Source: Ephemeroptericola cinctiostellae
Lineage (GTDB): Bacteria > Pseudomonadota > Gammaproteobacteria > Burkholderiales > Burkholderiaceae
Assembly (NCBI RefSeq): GCF_003339525.1
Contig: NZ_CP031124.1
Location: 124,001 to 188,000, forward strand
Reading direction: 5' to 3'
Length of the DNA: 64,000 nt
Below, piece by piece: positions 10,023 to 18,031 of this stretch; position 1 is the first letter of the stretch; each line of letters opens with the position of its first letter. The notes beneath the pieces were generated by a model. That model did not search any database. It saw nothing but the letters and a program-made list of their open reading frames with translations, and was not told the DNA's origin. The position numbers were made by a program, and so were the translations under genes.

Positions 10023-10949
10023 TCAAGCGATGCACTGCTGAAGCTCCACTTCCAACTCATCCCAAGGCAAACCTTGACCCAAAATCCACATGTGTGTCTC
10101 AGGTGTTCGGCCTTCTGGCCACACATCAATGAACATGTCTGACCACAAATACTGTAAGGCTTGCATGCACAACGGTGACACCTCGCCTTGTAAATTAACC
10201 ACCGCAAGCAACCGAGTCATGCTCGCCCCATGCTGAATACGCCAGCGACCAAGCATTTCCTTGATTTTCTCACCATTCATGGGCTGCGAAAACGAGAAAT
10301 ATACCACTTTATGCGCACCCCATGCGAGCAAATCGTCTTTTTTTAGTGGTTCACGCCACAAAGGGGCGTCCACACTATACGCCATTATGGGAATGGACAC
10401 GTCATCGTCACTGATGAAGCCATTATGAACCCACATGGCCAAGGGATTTAACGCCCTCATTTGCTCGGCAAATTGAGCCATCACATCATCACCATTAAAG
10501 CTCAACACGCGGTCCGCAAGCAACAACTGATCCACCACCAAACCTTGAGATAAATCGCCCCAATCGCGATCCAATTGCATCAACGTGATCAACTCATCCA
10601 ACTGTGCACCCACATTGGGCAGTTCACATAATAAAAACTGCACCCACAGCGCACTGCTTGCCCGCACCGGCAGGATGAGGATGAATTTTTTGGCTTCCAA
10701 AGACATGGCCTCGGATATGCCGTGCTCCAGTTGACCCAATACATCTTCGTCTGGCCACAACACGCCAGTCAACACATGGCCAGCCAATCCCGCTTTGGCA
10801 TAAGCGGTGTGCTCATGCGCCATCACGCACACTTGGTTGGCCTTATGCGCATTTTCCAATTGGTGCGCCCATTCTGGCACGCCCCCTTCAAAACCAATAT
10901 TTGGTTGATTTTCCAGCCACACGGCAACGGGCAAAATGGATTCACTCAT
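10023..10949 (-). CDS. Degenerate CobW/COG0523-like protein lacking the GTPase motifs
   Basis: 308 residues. Parts resemble COG0523 metal-chaperone GTPases: QLLLADRVLSF at about residues 160-170 aligns with the usual EQVAFADRILLNK region, QMRALNPLAMWVH with the RLRAINP block, and the C-terminal third with the CobW C-terminal domain. What is absent is striking: no GxxGxGKT P-loop at the N-terminus, no CxCC metal motif, and the NKxD motif is replaced by SFNGDD. The gene ends 67 bases before dksA, a place where many Burkholderiales carry an intact COG0523 gene. Reading frame is open and uninterrupted, so it may serve a new role rather than be dead. Function unknown. Confidence 0.7.
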   Translation of the reverse strand: MSESILPVAVWLENQPNIGFEGGVPEWAHQLENAHKANQVCVMAHEHTAYAKAGLAGHVLTGVLWPDEDVLGQLEHGISEAMSLEAKKFILILPVRASSALWVQFLLCELPNVGAQLDELITLMQLDRDWGDLSQGLVVDQLLLADRVLSFNGDDVMAQFAEQMRALNPLAMWVHNGFISDDDVSIPIMAYSVDAPLWREPLKKDDLLAWGAHKVVYFSFSQPMNGEKIKEMLGRWRIQHGASMTRLLAVVNLQGEVSPLCMQALQYLWSDMFIDVWPEGRTPETHMWILGQGLPWDELEVELQQCIA

Positions 10950-11053
10950 ATGTTCAATAAGCTTTATTTTGATTTAACACACATTTAACAAATATTTAAC
11001 AAACAACAAAACCACCGCCTCAAAACGATCGACTCATAAAAGGGGCAATGTAT

Positions 11054-11692
11054 TCACCATTGTTGCACAATAATCTGCTTAATGATGTGCAAACGCCGAT
11101 GAAAAAAATGATCTGCGCCCGCAACCACAGTCACAGGCAACTCCAAAGGTTCGGCCCAACGCATGACCGCCCCCAGTGGAATCGTATCATCCAACTCACC
11201 GTGAATGACAATACTGTCCGAGGGCACGGGTGCAACATCCCATTTACCCGCTGCGGTGCCCACCATGATCATGCGCGACACCGCCTCGCCACGCGCTTGT
11301 AATGCTGCGGCAACACGACTTTGCACAAAGGAGCCAAAAGAAAACCCCGCCAAAACTAGAGGTGCACCGACGAAAATACCCAACTCAGCACGCATCCACT
11401 CGAGCACAACCAACATGTCCTCCGTTTCAGCCACCCCGTGGTCATGCACACCCGCTGTTTGTCCGACACCTCGAAAATTCGGACGAACCGCAATGTAACC
11501 GAGCTCATTCAAGGTTTTTGCCAAAGTTTGTGCCACTTTATTGTCCATTGCGCCACCAAACAACGGGTGTGGATGCGCCACCAGAGCCAAACCTTTGACT
11601 TCACTGGGTTCAATTTTTGGCACATCCACGGCAATCTCGATCATCCCAACGAGACCATCAATGGTCAATTTTTCTGTACCCGCACGCATCAC
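11054..11692 (-). CDS. Alpha/beta hydrolase, COG2945 type
   Basis: 212 residues. The HPHPLFGGAMDNKVAQTLA block, the nucleophile elbow GFSFGS at about residue 116, an aspartate in HGELDDTIP and histidine in GADHFFH make a complete Ser-Asp-His triad. This small family lacks a signal peptide and is cytoplasmic; natural substrate is unknown. The start overlaps the end of the upstream ferredoxin gene by four bases (ATGA), indicating translational coupling. Confidence 0.85.
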   Translation of the reverse strand: MMRAGTEKLTIDGLVGMIEIAVDVPKIEPSEVKGLALVAHPHPLFGGAMDNKVAQTLAKTLNELGYIAVRPNFRGVGQTAGVHDHGVAETEDMLVVLEWMRAELGIFVGAPLVLAGFSFGSFVQSRVAAALQARGEAVSRMIMVGTAAGKWDVAPVPSDSIVIHGELDDTIPLGAVMRWAEPLELPVTVVAGADHFFHRRLHIIKQIIVQQW

Positions 11693-12036
11693 GCCTCCGT
11701 CTGCTTATCGATCATCAAACGCTCAACCACGCGACCATGCTGCAAATGCTCGGTCACAATTTCGTCCAAATCCGATGCGTCCACATAGTTGTACCACACG
11801 TTATCGGGATACACCACGCACACGGGGCCGTGCTCGCAACGGTCCAAGCAGCCCGCTTTATTGATGCGCACGCCTTTCAATTTCAACGCACCCACCGCTT
11901 GTTTGGTGTGCGCCCAACCATCCAAAGCGCCGTGACGCAGGCAATCACCTCGAGGCTCATCGGCTGGTCGTTCGTTTAAACAAAAAAACACATGGTGCTT
12001 AAAGTAACTGCTGTTTGCGTTGACTGGCTCACTCAT
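11689..12036 (-). CDS. Thioredoxin-like [2Fe-2S] ferredoxin
   Basis: 115 residues. The fold and cysteine spacing (C19, C32, then CLDRCEHGPVCVVYP) match the small thioredoxin-fold 2Fe-2S ferredoxins related to the Shethna protein and NuoE domain. Commonly found beside COG2945 hydrolases in betaproteobacteria, as here. Divergent from birA with 79 bases between the starts. Electron partner unknown. Confidence 0.88.
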   Translation of the reverse strand: MSEPVNANSSYFKHHVFFCLNERPADEPRGDCLRHGALDGWAHTKQAVGALKLKGVRINKAGCLDRCEHGPVCVVYPDNVWYNYVDASDLDEIVTEHLQHGRVVERLMIDKQTEA

Positions 12037-12042
12037 ATCATC

Positions 12043-12078
12043 CTCTTATTTCTCATAACTCTCTTATTTCTCATAACT
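12043..12078. repeat. Tandem 18-bp duplication
   Basis: CTCTTATTTCTCATAACT is present twice head to tail (12043-12060 and 12061-12078) with no mismatch, in the divergent ferredoxin/birA promoter region. A perfect copy suggests a recent slippage or duplication and could alter promoter spacing. Confidence 0.95.
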
Positions 12079-12115
12079 GCACACACACAGAGTGCATATC
12101 TTTTATAATTTGCAC

Positions 12116-12961
12116 ATGCACAATGTCGCCCAAATTCCACCGATTCAACTCTCTGCTTTGCAAAAGTGGTGGTCAACGCACAGCCAAGCCTCCTTGGCTT
12201 TGCACATTAAATACACCCCCCAATGCGACTCCACCAATGTGCAATTATGCCATAGCCCTCACCAACACAACACATTGCTGGTGGCCGAACATCAAACCCA
12301 CGGCCGCGGACAGTTTGAGCGCGCATGGGTGAGCGGTACGGGTGATTTAATGTTTTCACTGGGGCTGCTGCTGTCACCCGCACTCATCCCCGCTTTATCG
12401 CTTCGGGTCGGCGTGGCTTTGGCACAAGTCTGTGCGGTGCACGACTGGCATGTGCAATTGAAATGGCCGAACGACGTGATTGCCACTCATCCAGATACGG
12501 GTCAACGTGGTAAATTGGTTGGCATTTTGGTGCAAAATCAATCGGCCGATGATGGTGAGCATGCTTGGGTGGTCATCGGGGTCGGGGTCAACATTGGCAC
12601 ACGACTACTGCCCAGCACCAGCGATGCCTCCGCATTCCCGCCCATCGGCTTGGCGCAACTGGATGAAACATGGATTCAACCCACAGCTCACCAACGCGAA
12701 GAACTCATCATGCAAATTGTCGATACCATATTGGTGCACATCGAAACGGCCTCAACAGCCCCCCATGAGCAACTCGCCCAGACTTGGAATAGCCATGACC
12801 TCTGGTATGATCAGCGTTTAACAATGACCGAACCTTCAGGTCAGCACCACATCGGTGTGGGCTGCGGGGTCAATACCGATGGCGCCTATCAAATGAGCAT
12901 CAACGGCGAAATCCGTTCTTTTTACAGCGGGCAGTTGCGCCCCATCACGGAGCGCGCATGA
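12116..12961 (+). CDS. birA: Biotin-[acetyl-CoA-carboxylase] ligase
   Basis: Attaches biotin to the carrier domain of acetyl-CoA carboxylase. 281 residues from ATG 12116; an in-frame GTG at 12092 would add eight. No ribosome site is seen before either. A TATAAT lies at 12104-12109, only six bases before the ATG, so a leaderless message is possible. Ligase motifs GRGQFERAW and LKWPNDVI, and the GVGVNIG block, are intact. There is no N-terminal winged-helix domain, so it is a monofunctional ligase without repressor activity. Overlaps coaX by four bases. Confidence 0.93.
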   Translation: MHNVAQIPPIQLSALQKWWSTHSQASLALHIKYTPQCDSTNVQLCHSPHQHNTLLVAEHQTHGRGQFERAWVSGTGDLMFSLGLLLSPALIPALSLRVGVALAQVCAVHDWHVQLKWPNDVIATHPDTGQRGKLVGILVQNQSADDGEHAWVVIGVGVNIGTRLLPSTSDASAFPPIGLAQLDETWIQPTAHQREELIMQIVDTILVHIETASTAPHEQLAQTWNSHDLWYDQRLTMTEPSGQHHIGVGCGVNTDGAYQMSINGEIRSFYSGQLRPITERA

Positions 12962-13740
12962 TGCTTCTCATCGACATTGGCAACAGCCGCATCAAATGGC
13001 TCATCCAAAGTGAACAACAACCTTTCGACCCCAATACAGCGCCTTTCGCCATCACCCACCATGATGCAGATTGGCTCGCCCAATTGAGCCACGCATGGTC
13101 AAATGTGACACGCCCAAAGGCGTGCTTCATCAGCAATGTGGCCTCCAGTGCGCGACTTGAACAGGTGCAACAATTGATCCACACCTTGTTTGGCAACATC
13201 AACTCACACATGATTCGACCGCAGAAACACACCGCTCACTTCACCCTCGCTTACGACGAAGTCCAACAAATGGGCGCGGATCGTTTTGCACAACTGCTGG
13301 GCGCACAAGCCATTTGCAGCGAACGCAACCACCTCGTCATCAGCGCAGGCACAGCCACCACCATCGACGGCGTACTCGCACATGGCCAACACGTGGGTGG
13401 GGTGATCGCCCCCAGCATCGACCTCATGCGCACCAGCCTGCACCAGCACACCGCACGACTGCCCTTGAATGGCGGAGACTTCTCACCGCACAACGCACCT
13501 CGCAACACACTCGACGCCTTGGCTTCGGGCGCACGTTTGGCGAGACAAGGCGCTGTTCTATCCTTCATGAGTCACTACATGCCCGACGCGCCCACCCATT
13601 GGCTGCTGTGCGGCGGCGGTGCAGAACTGTTGGCGGAAGATTTAGCGACATGGGCTGAACAGCATTCAGCGACAATACAAATCGTACCATCGCTGTGCTT
13701 ATTGGGCGTGTGGCAATTCAGCCAATCCATTGACTTTTAA
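12958..13740 (+). CDS. coaX: Type III pantothenate kinase
   Basis: First step of coenzyme A synthesis; the CoaX type needs a monovalent cation and is not feedback-inhibited by CoA. 260 residues. Phosphate-binding DIGNSRIKW at residues 6-14, QQMGADRFAQLLGA near 100, and SAGTATTIDGV near 128 form the ASKHA active site. The birA-coaX overlap (ATGA) is conserved in many betaproteobacteria. Confidence 0.95.
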   Translation: MMLLIDIGNSRIKWLIQSEQQPFDPNTAPFAITHHDADWLAQLSHAWSNVTRPKACFISNVASSARLEQVQQLIHTLFGNINSHMIRPQKHTAHFTLAYDEVQQMGADRFAQLLGAQAICSERNHLVISAGTATTIDGVLAHGQHVGGVIAPSIDLMRTSLHQHTARLPLNGGDFSPHNAPRNTLDALASGARLARQGAVLSFMSHYMPDAPTHWLLCGGGAELLAEDLATWAEQHSATIQIVPSLCLLGVWQFSQSIDF

Positions 13741-13836
13741 ATAGGCAGCACCTACTTTACAAGTCGCCATCATTGAATGTGATGAGGGTGACGTATTTGA
13801 CAAAAATAGTTTAAGCCCTCAATATTTAATCCCACA

Positions 13837-14163
13837 CGTCATTGCGGGCTTGACCCGCAATCTTCAATTCTAGGAAATGCCGCGTCAAGCGAGGCATGAC
13901 GGATAGACCAATCAATGAAAAACTTATAATTGAGCACACACTGTGTGGCGTATTCAATAAAAACAACTCATGTCTTTAGGGTATGACTACGAGCTAAATA
14001 TACGAGTCATTTTCCCTATGCCAAGAGGTATAATAAACCACAACAAATTTAAGCCGACTTGTTTTATTTCTTTAAAAACAGGTGCTTATTATTTTTATCA
14101 ATCAGAATATGCGGCAAAATGAAAGTAAAATATCAGTATTTTTGACGCACAACCTACGTTAGC
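13837..14163 (+). mobile_element. attI-like repeat, copy A
   Basis: One of three related elements (B at 56426-57018 and C at 58213-58819 lie on the minus strand). It begins with the palindrome ATTGCGGG-N5-CCCGCAAT (13841-13861) and shares with B and C the block ending GGTATAA, the block ATCAGAATATGCGGC (14101-14115), and, with C, the stretch TTTTTGACGCAC-AACC. It ends in the core GTTAGC (14158-14163), 17 bases before the start of a cassette-like gene. Unlike B and C it has no internal 130-bp palindromic insert. Reading it as an integron attachment platform is inference from the core and from what follows. Confidence 0.6.
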
Positions 14164-14180
14164 AAAAAAAGCTGAAAGCA

Positions 14181-14781
14181 ATGAAGCTAGAACTATTTAA
14201 TAATGCAATGCATAGTATTATCACGCATTAGAACAAATAAGCGTTGCAGAAAGAAATTTACAATCAAACAAGGAATTTGATAATGACGATCATATTGTTC
14301 ATTGGAAAAATGAAGAGGGGTATGATTCATTTTTCTTGGAAGGCTATAGCAAGCCACCACTAATAACCGCTACAAATTTGTCGTTCTTAATCTAATTTTG
14401 GGTCTAGAACTTGTTTTAAAATCATACACTCAAGAAAAAACGTCATCCTCAATATTCAAAGGAAAAAGCGGATATACAATCAACCTTCATGAAGCTTTAA
14501 AAATTACACTGGGTTTGAATTTAGCTCTTTTATCAGAACCAGAAAAATTATTAATTGAAAGCGCGTCTAATTTACGCAATCAAATGCAACATTATGAATT
14601 CTCGTATGAAATTTCTGAACTAAGGAGGCTTTCACAAGAGTTATACTTGGTAGTATCAAAAATTGTTAGTTCTCTTTTTTCAATCAATCTTGCCGAACAT
14701 TTTGAATATGACCAGTGGTCAGAAAATGAAGACCCAATTTCCGAGGTAATCAAAAACATTCGCAATAGGCTATATGGCTAA
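14181..14781 (+). pseudogene. Frameshifted HEPN-like gene, probable integron cassette
   Basis: Three overlapping frames join into one protein if two single-base losses are repaired, at about 14227 and about 14391. The joined product would be about 200 residues: MKLELFNNAMHSIITH, then ALEQISVAERNLQ...FFLEGYSKPPL, then LILGLELVLKSYTQ. The C-terminal part (open from 14350; TTG at 14398) contains RNQMQH, an exact R-N-x3-H motif of HEPN RNases and toxins. Codon use is far more AT-rich than the flanking housekeeping genes. It sits between the attI-like repeat A and an attC-like hairpin, the position of a first cassette. Sequencing error is an alternative to decay. Confidence 0.6.
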
Positions 14782-14811
14782 TAAGTTGTTGCCCCATAGC
14801 CACTGTGTGGC

Positions 14812-14906
14812 TGGACAATTTTTAAGTCGCAATTTTATGGCTTTGCTGCGCAAAAGTATTCCACAAAACTGCGACTTAAAAACTGCCGTTTAGCTCGGCG
14901 TTAAGG
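14812..14906 (+). mobile_element. attC-like recombination site
   Basis: Starts 31 bases after the HEPN-like gene. Perfect 13-bp arms TTTTTAAGTCGCA (14819-14831) and TGCGACTTAAAAA (14870-14882) surround a central ATTTTATGG...TGCGCAAAAG stretch; the right end reads TTTAGCTCGGCGTTAAGG, with the core GTTAAGG at 14900-14906. A site with the same arms and centre is at 55967-56062. Confidence 0.65.
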
Positions 14907-14915
14907 CTTCAATCT

Positions 14916-15188
14916 ATGCACAACCGTTTAACTACTGCTCAGGTCGCTTGCGCCGCAGCTTATGCGCTCATTTTCCCAATAAGCAACCTCATTGGCGGCA
15001 AGCTCATGATGTTTGGCATCCTGCTCACCTGCCCTTTCTTGATCCTTGCTTGGCCTGGTGGCATGCTTGCGGTTACAATTTTCGGAAGCGAGCAAGCCTA
15101 TATTTGGGGAGCTGGCCTCATGATCTTTCTACAAGCCCTACCCGTTACCTCGCTCATGAAGATATTTCGCAACAATGCGAAAGCATGA
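14916..15188 (+). CDS. Small membrane protein, probable cassette gene
   Basis: 90 residues starting MHNRLTTAQVACAAAYALI, with hydrophobic segments at about residues 8-27, 30-50 and 55-78, and a short basic tail. Not recognised. It begins ten bases after the attC-like core, the spacing expected for a second cassette in the array that starts with the attI-like repeat at 13837. No clear attC follows it; a weak candidate ending GTCAAGCGTAAT is near 15230. Confidence 0.5.
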   Translation: MHNRLTTAQVACAAAYALIFPISNLIGGKLMMFGILLTCPFLILAWPGGMLAVTIFGSEQAYIWGAGLMIFLQALPVTSLMKIFRNNAKA

Positions 15189-15242
15189 TTGCATATTTTC
15201 AACGCTCTCTCCTTCGCCCACCAACCAGTTGGTCAAGCGTAA

Positions 15243-15473
15243 TTTAGCCTCTTTGTCGATAGCTTTGAAGCTGGCACTTGCTACTTGTGCGACAGGCATT
15301 TAACGTCTTTGGGCAGAAAACCACCTTATTCACATTGGCTATTGAAGCCCAAGGGGTTCAAAAAAAACGATCTACCCACCGTCGCGCAAAAATATGGTTT
15401 TTATCAAACTCAATCCTTTTTCCAATGGGTTGCGAATCAGGATGCATTTGCAAGAAACATAAATGATGAGTAA
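15243..15473 (+). pseudogene. Unrecognised ORF fragment
   Basis: An open frame of 76 codons with no ATG start (possible TTG at 15285). The product contains CYLCDRHLTS and LPTVAQKYGFYQTQSFFQW and reads like a real protein end rather than noise, but I do not recognise the family. Probably the tail of a gene truncated when the cassette region formed. The 203 bases between it and glpQ show nothing I can support. Confidence 0.3.
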
Positions 15474-15676
15474 CTCCAACTTTCAGGAATATCCGAAAAT
15501 GCAATACCGCAGTAAGGCTCATTGATGGATTTTGAGGGTTACAAACCAGGGGCTATTCACACCAACCAAGCTCACTCATTGATTCAAATTGAAAATAGAG
15601 GTTTTTTCGTCACCATCAAAAAAACCTCACATTTCCCAATATAATCAATCAACTACAGAATCAACATTAACGCCCC

Positions 15677-16810
15677 CTAGTCTTTGCTCATGCGCGCACG
15701 CGCCGCCACAGCGGTATCGGTGTAATCGCTGAAAACCCCATCGACACCCAAGTCAAAAAACAGCGCATATTCATTGTAAGGGTCACCCGCATCGGTGTCC
15801 GTCAAATGCTTGGCTTCATTGCGGAAAGTGAACGGATGCAGTGCCAAGCCTGCCGCGTGGGCACGTTTCACCACATCGGTCGCGGGAATGCGTGTTTTAA
15901 TGCCTGACGCGTCGGTCACATAGGAATCAATGTACACTTTCCACGGGCCAATCCCTTGCGCCACTTGAGCGATTTCTTTCAAATTCGCATCACTCATCAT
16001 CTCGTTGTATTTACGCGGATCACCTTTTTTGACAAAATCATAGGGTCGCCCGCTGGTCACCGTGCCATCGGCCAACACGTCGTCGCCATCGATCAAATAA
16101 ATGCGTTTCACGGGGCTGAGCTGCTTCAACACGCGCAAATTGGTCAATTCAAACGATTGGATGTACACGGGCGCATCGGCACGGTTCAAATGGTATGTGC
16201 TTAACAGTGCCACCAATTTGGCTTCAAGCGGCAAACCTTTTTCTTGGTGCCATGTCGGGTGTTTGGTTTCAGGGTACACGCCAATTTCACGCCCCAGTTT
16301 TTTGCTCACGCGTTCGCGCAATTGCAAAATTTCTTCAAACGTTGGAATTTCAAACTGACCGTTGTACTGCGGATCACGATCAGCGCGTGGCTGTTTGGCT
16401 CGCAACGTTTTGATTTGAGCCAAAGTCAAATCACAAGCAAACCAACCCTCTTCATCTTTGCCATCCACGTGCTCAACACGTTTATACGCCGCAAATTCTG
16501 GGCGTTCGCTGATGTCGGTGGTGTCTTTTAAATTCGGCTCATGGCGGGCAATCAACACGCCGTCTTTGGTTGACACCAAGTCAGGTTCGATAAAGTCCGC
16601 GCCCAATTCGGCCGCACGCTCATAACCTGCCAAAGTGTGGTCAGGAAAATAACCCGCTAAGCCGCGGTGACCAATCACAATCGGTGGCTGACCATTTAAA
16701 GTTGCCCATGTTTTTGCCTGCACTTGGGTGCTTAGCCCTGTGCTCAATAAGGTGAAAATGGTCATGATGCGAGTCCAAGATGTTAAATATTGACGTCCAT
16801 AATGTAGCAT
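15677..16810 (-). CDS. glpQ: Periplasmic glycerophosphodiester phosphodiesterase
   Basis: Hydrolyses glycerophosphodiesters from phospholipid turnover to glycerol-3-phosphate and an alcohol. Start at 16810 (377 residues) is chosen because GGGGGT precedes it and it gives a signal peptide ending near TQVQAK. A much longer in-frame start would add a basic, non-conserved extension antisense to tsaD. Catalytic blocks are intact: IGHRGLAGYFPDHTLAGY, FIEPDLVSTKDGVLIARHEP and EIGVYPETKHP. Divergent from tsaD. Confidence 0.93.
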   Translation of the reverse strand: MLHYGRQYLTSWTRIMTIFTLLSTGLSTQVQAKTWATLNGQPPIVIGHRGLAGYFPDHTLAGYERAAELGADFIEPDLVSTKDGVLIARHEPNLKDTTDISERPEFAAYKRVEHVDGKDEEGWFACDLTLAQIKTLRAKQPRADRDPQYNGQFEIPTFEEILQLRERVSKKLGREIGVYPETKHPTWHQEKGLPLEAKLVALLSTYHLNRADAPVYIQSFELTNLRVLKQLSPVKRIYLIDGDDVLADGTVTSGRPYDFVKKGDPRKYNEMMSDANLKEIAQVAQGIGPWKVYIDSYVTDASGIKTRIPATDVVKRAHAAGLALHPFTFRNEAKHLTDTDAGDPYNEYALFFDLGVDGVFSDYTDTAVAARARMSKD

Positions 16811-16944
16811 AGTTACCCCCAGAAATTGTGATGCACGAACCATGTGCCGTGCTGCACAACAGCATAGGCTGTTACAATGACGGTTGTGTGAATCTAAAAA
16901 ATACATTCGCACATTGTTATTTTCTACACTCATTAAGTTTAAAC

Positions 16945-17967
16945 ATGTTAATCCTTGGCATTGAATCCTCTTGCGATGAAACGGGTGTCGCGCTGTACGA
17001 CTCGGCGCGCGGCCTGCTTGCACACGCCCTGCACTCACAAATCGACATGCACGTCGCCTACGGCGGCGTGGTGCCTGAGCTGGCTTCGCGCGACCACATT
17101 CGCCGTGTGTTACCGCTGACCGATGTGGTGTTGGCCGAAGCGGGCGTGACACTCAACGATGTCGATGCCATTGCCTGCACCGTCGGCCCGGGTTTGGCAG
17201 GTGCGCTGCTGGTGGGTACGGCTTGTGCGAATGCGATTGCATTTGCATTGAACAAACCTGTGATTGATGTCCATCACCTTGAAGGACATTTACTGTCGCC
17301 TTTGCTGTCCAGCAATCCGCCAGAATTTCCTTTCATCGCTTTACTGGTTTCAGGTGGTCACACCCAATTGATGCGTGTGGATGGTGTGGGTCAATATCAA
17401 CTGTTGGGTGAAACATTGGACGACGCAGCAGGCGAAGCGTTTGACAAAACCGCCAAAGTGCTGGGCTTGTCCTACCCGGGTGGCCCCGCGGTTTCAAAAA
17501 TAGCGGAGTCAGGCGTGCCCAACCGCTTCAAATTTGGCCGCCCCATGATGCACAACGGTGATTTTGATTTCAGCTTTGCGGGTTTAAAAACAGCGGTGTT
17601 GACCCAAGCCAAAAAACTGCAAATGATTGCTCCTTTGACCGATCAAGACAAAGCAGACATTGCGCATGCCTTTGTCGAATCGGCGGTGGATGTACTAACC
17701 TACAAGGCATTTAAAGCATTGCAAGCCAGCGGGTTCAACCGTTTGGTGATTGCAGGTGGTGTCGGTGCAAATGCCCAGCTGCGCGCACGTTTAAACGCCA
17801 TGGCGATCAAACACGGCTTTAAAGTGTTCTATCCTGAATTGCATTTATGCACCGACAACGGTGCGATGATTGCGTTGGCAGGGTGTTTGTCTGCGCAACA
17901 AGATCCATCCCTGCTCAAGCATCAAGACACATTCACAGTGCGGCCACGATGGCCATTGTATTCATAA
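16945..17967 (+). CDS. tsaD: tRNA N6-adenosine threonylcarbamoyltransferase
   Basis: Transfers the threonylcarbamoyl group to A37 of ANN-decoding tRNAs, with TsaB and TsaE. 340 residues from ATG 16945 ([17 protein letters not shown]); an upstream in-frame start adds 39 non-conserved residues. Metal-binding motifs [10 protein letters not shown] and [11 protein letters not shown], and the [10 protein letters not shown] block, are intact. The ribosome site is weak. Confidence 0.97.
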   Translation: MLILGIESSCDETGVALYDSARGLLAHALHSQIDMHVAYGGVVPELASRDHIRRVLPLTDVVLAEAGVTLNDVDAIACTVGPGLAGALLVGTACANAIAFALNKPVIDVHHLEGHLLSPLLSSNPPEFPFIALLVSGGHTQLMRVDGVGQYQLLGETLDDAAGEAFDKTAKVLGLSYPGGPAVSKIAESGVPNRFKFGRPMMHNGDFDFSFAGLKTAVLTQAKKLQMIAPLTDQDKADIAHAFVESAVDVLTYKAFKALQASGFNRLVIAGGVGANAQLRARLNAMAIKHGFKVFYPELHLCTDNGAMIALAGCLSAQQDPSLLKHQDTFTVRPRWPLYS

Positions 17968-17974
17968 AACACAT

Positions 17975-18005
17975 AAAAAAGAGGTGCAAACGCACCTCTT
18001 TTTTT
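17975..18005. terminator. Bidirectional terminator between tsaD and the permease gene
   Basis: GAGGTGC (17981-17987) pairs with GCACCTC (17992-17998) across a 4-base loop, with six A before and seven T after, between convergent genes. Confidence 0.92.
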
Positions 18006-18031
18006 CATCAAAGCCCCGCTCATTTAAACTT

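Noticed and set aside
13741..15676. Integron integrase gene near the cassettes
   Set aside because: No tyrosine-recombinase reading frame or R-H-R-Y pattern is visible here or around 55-59 kb.
16811..17152. 114-residue extension of glpQ
   Set aside because: Antisense to the start of tsaD and rich in arginine; the start at 16810 has a ribosome site and signal peptide.
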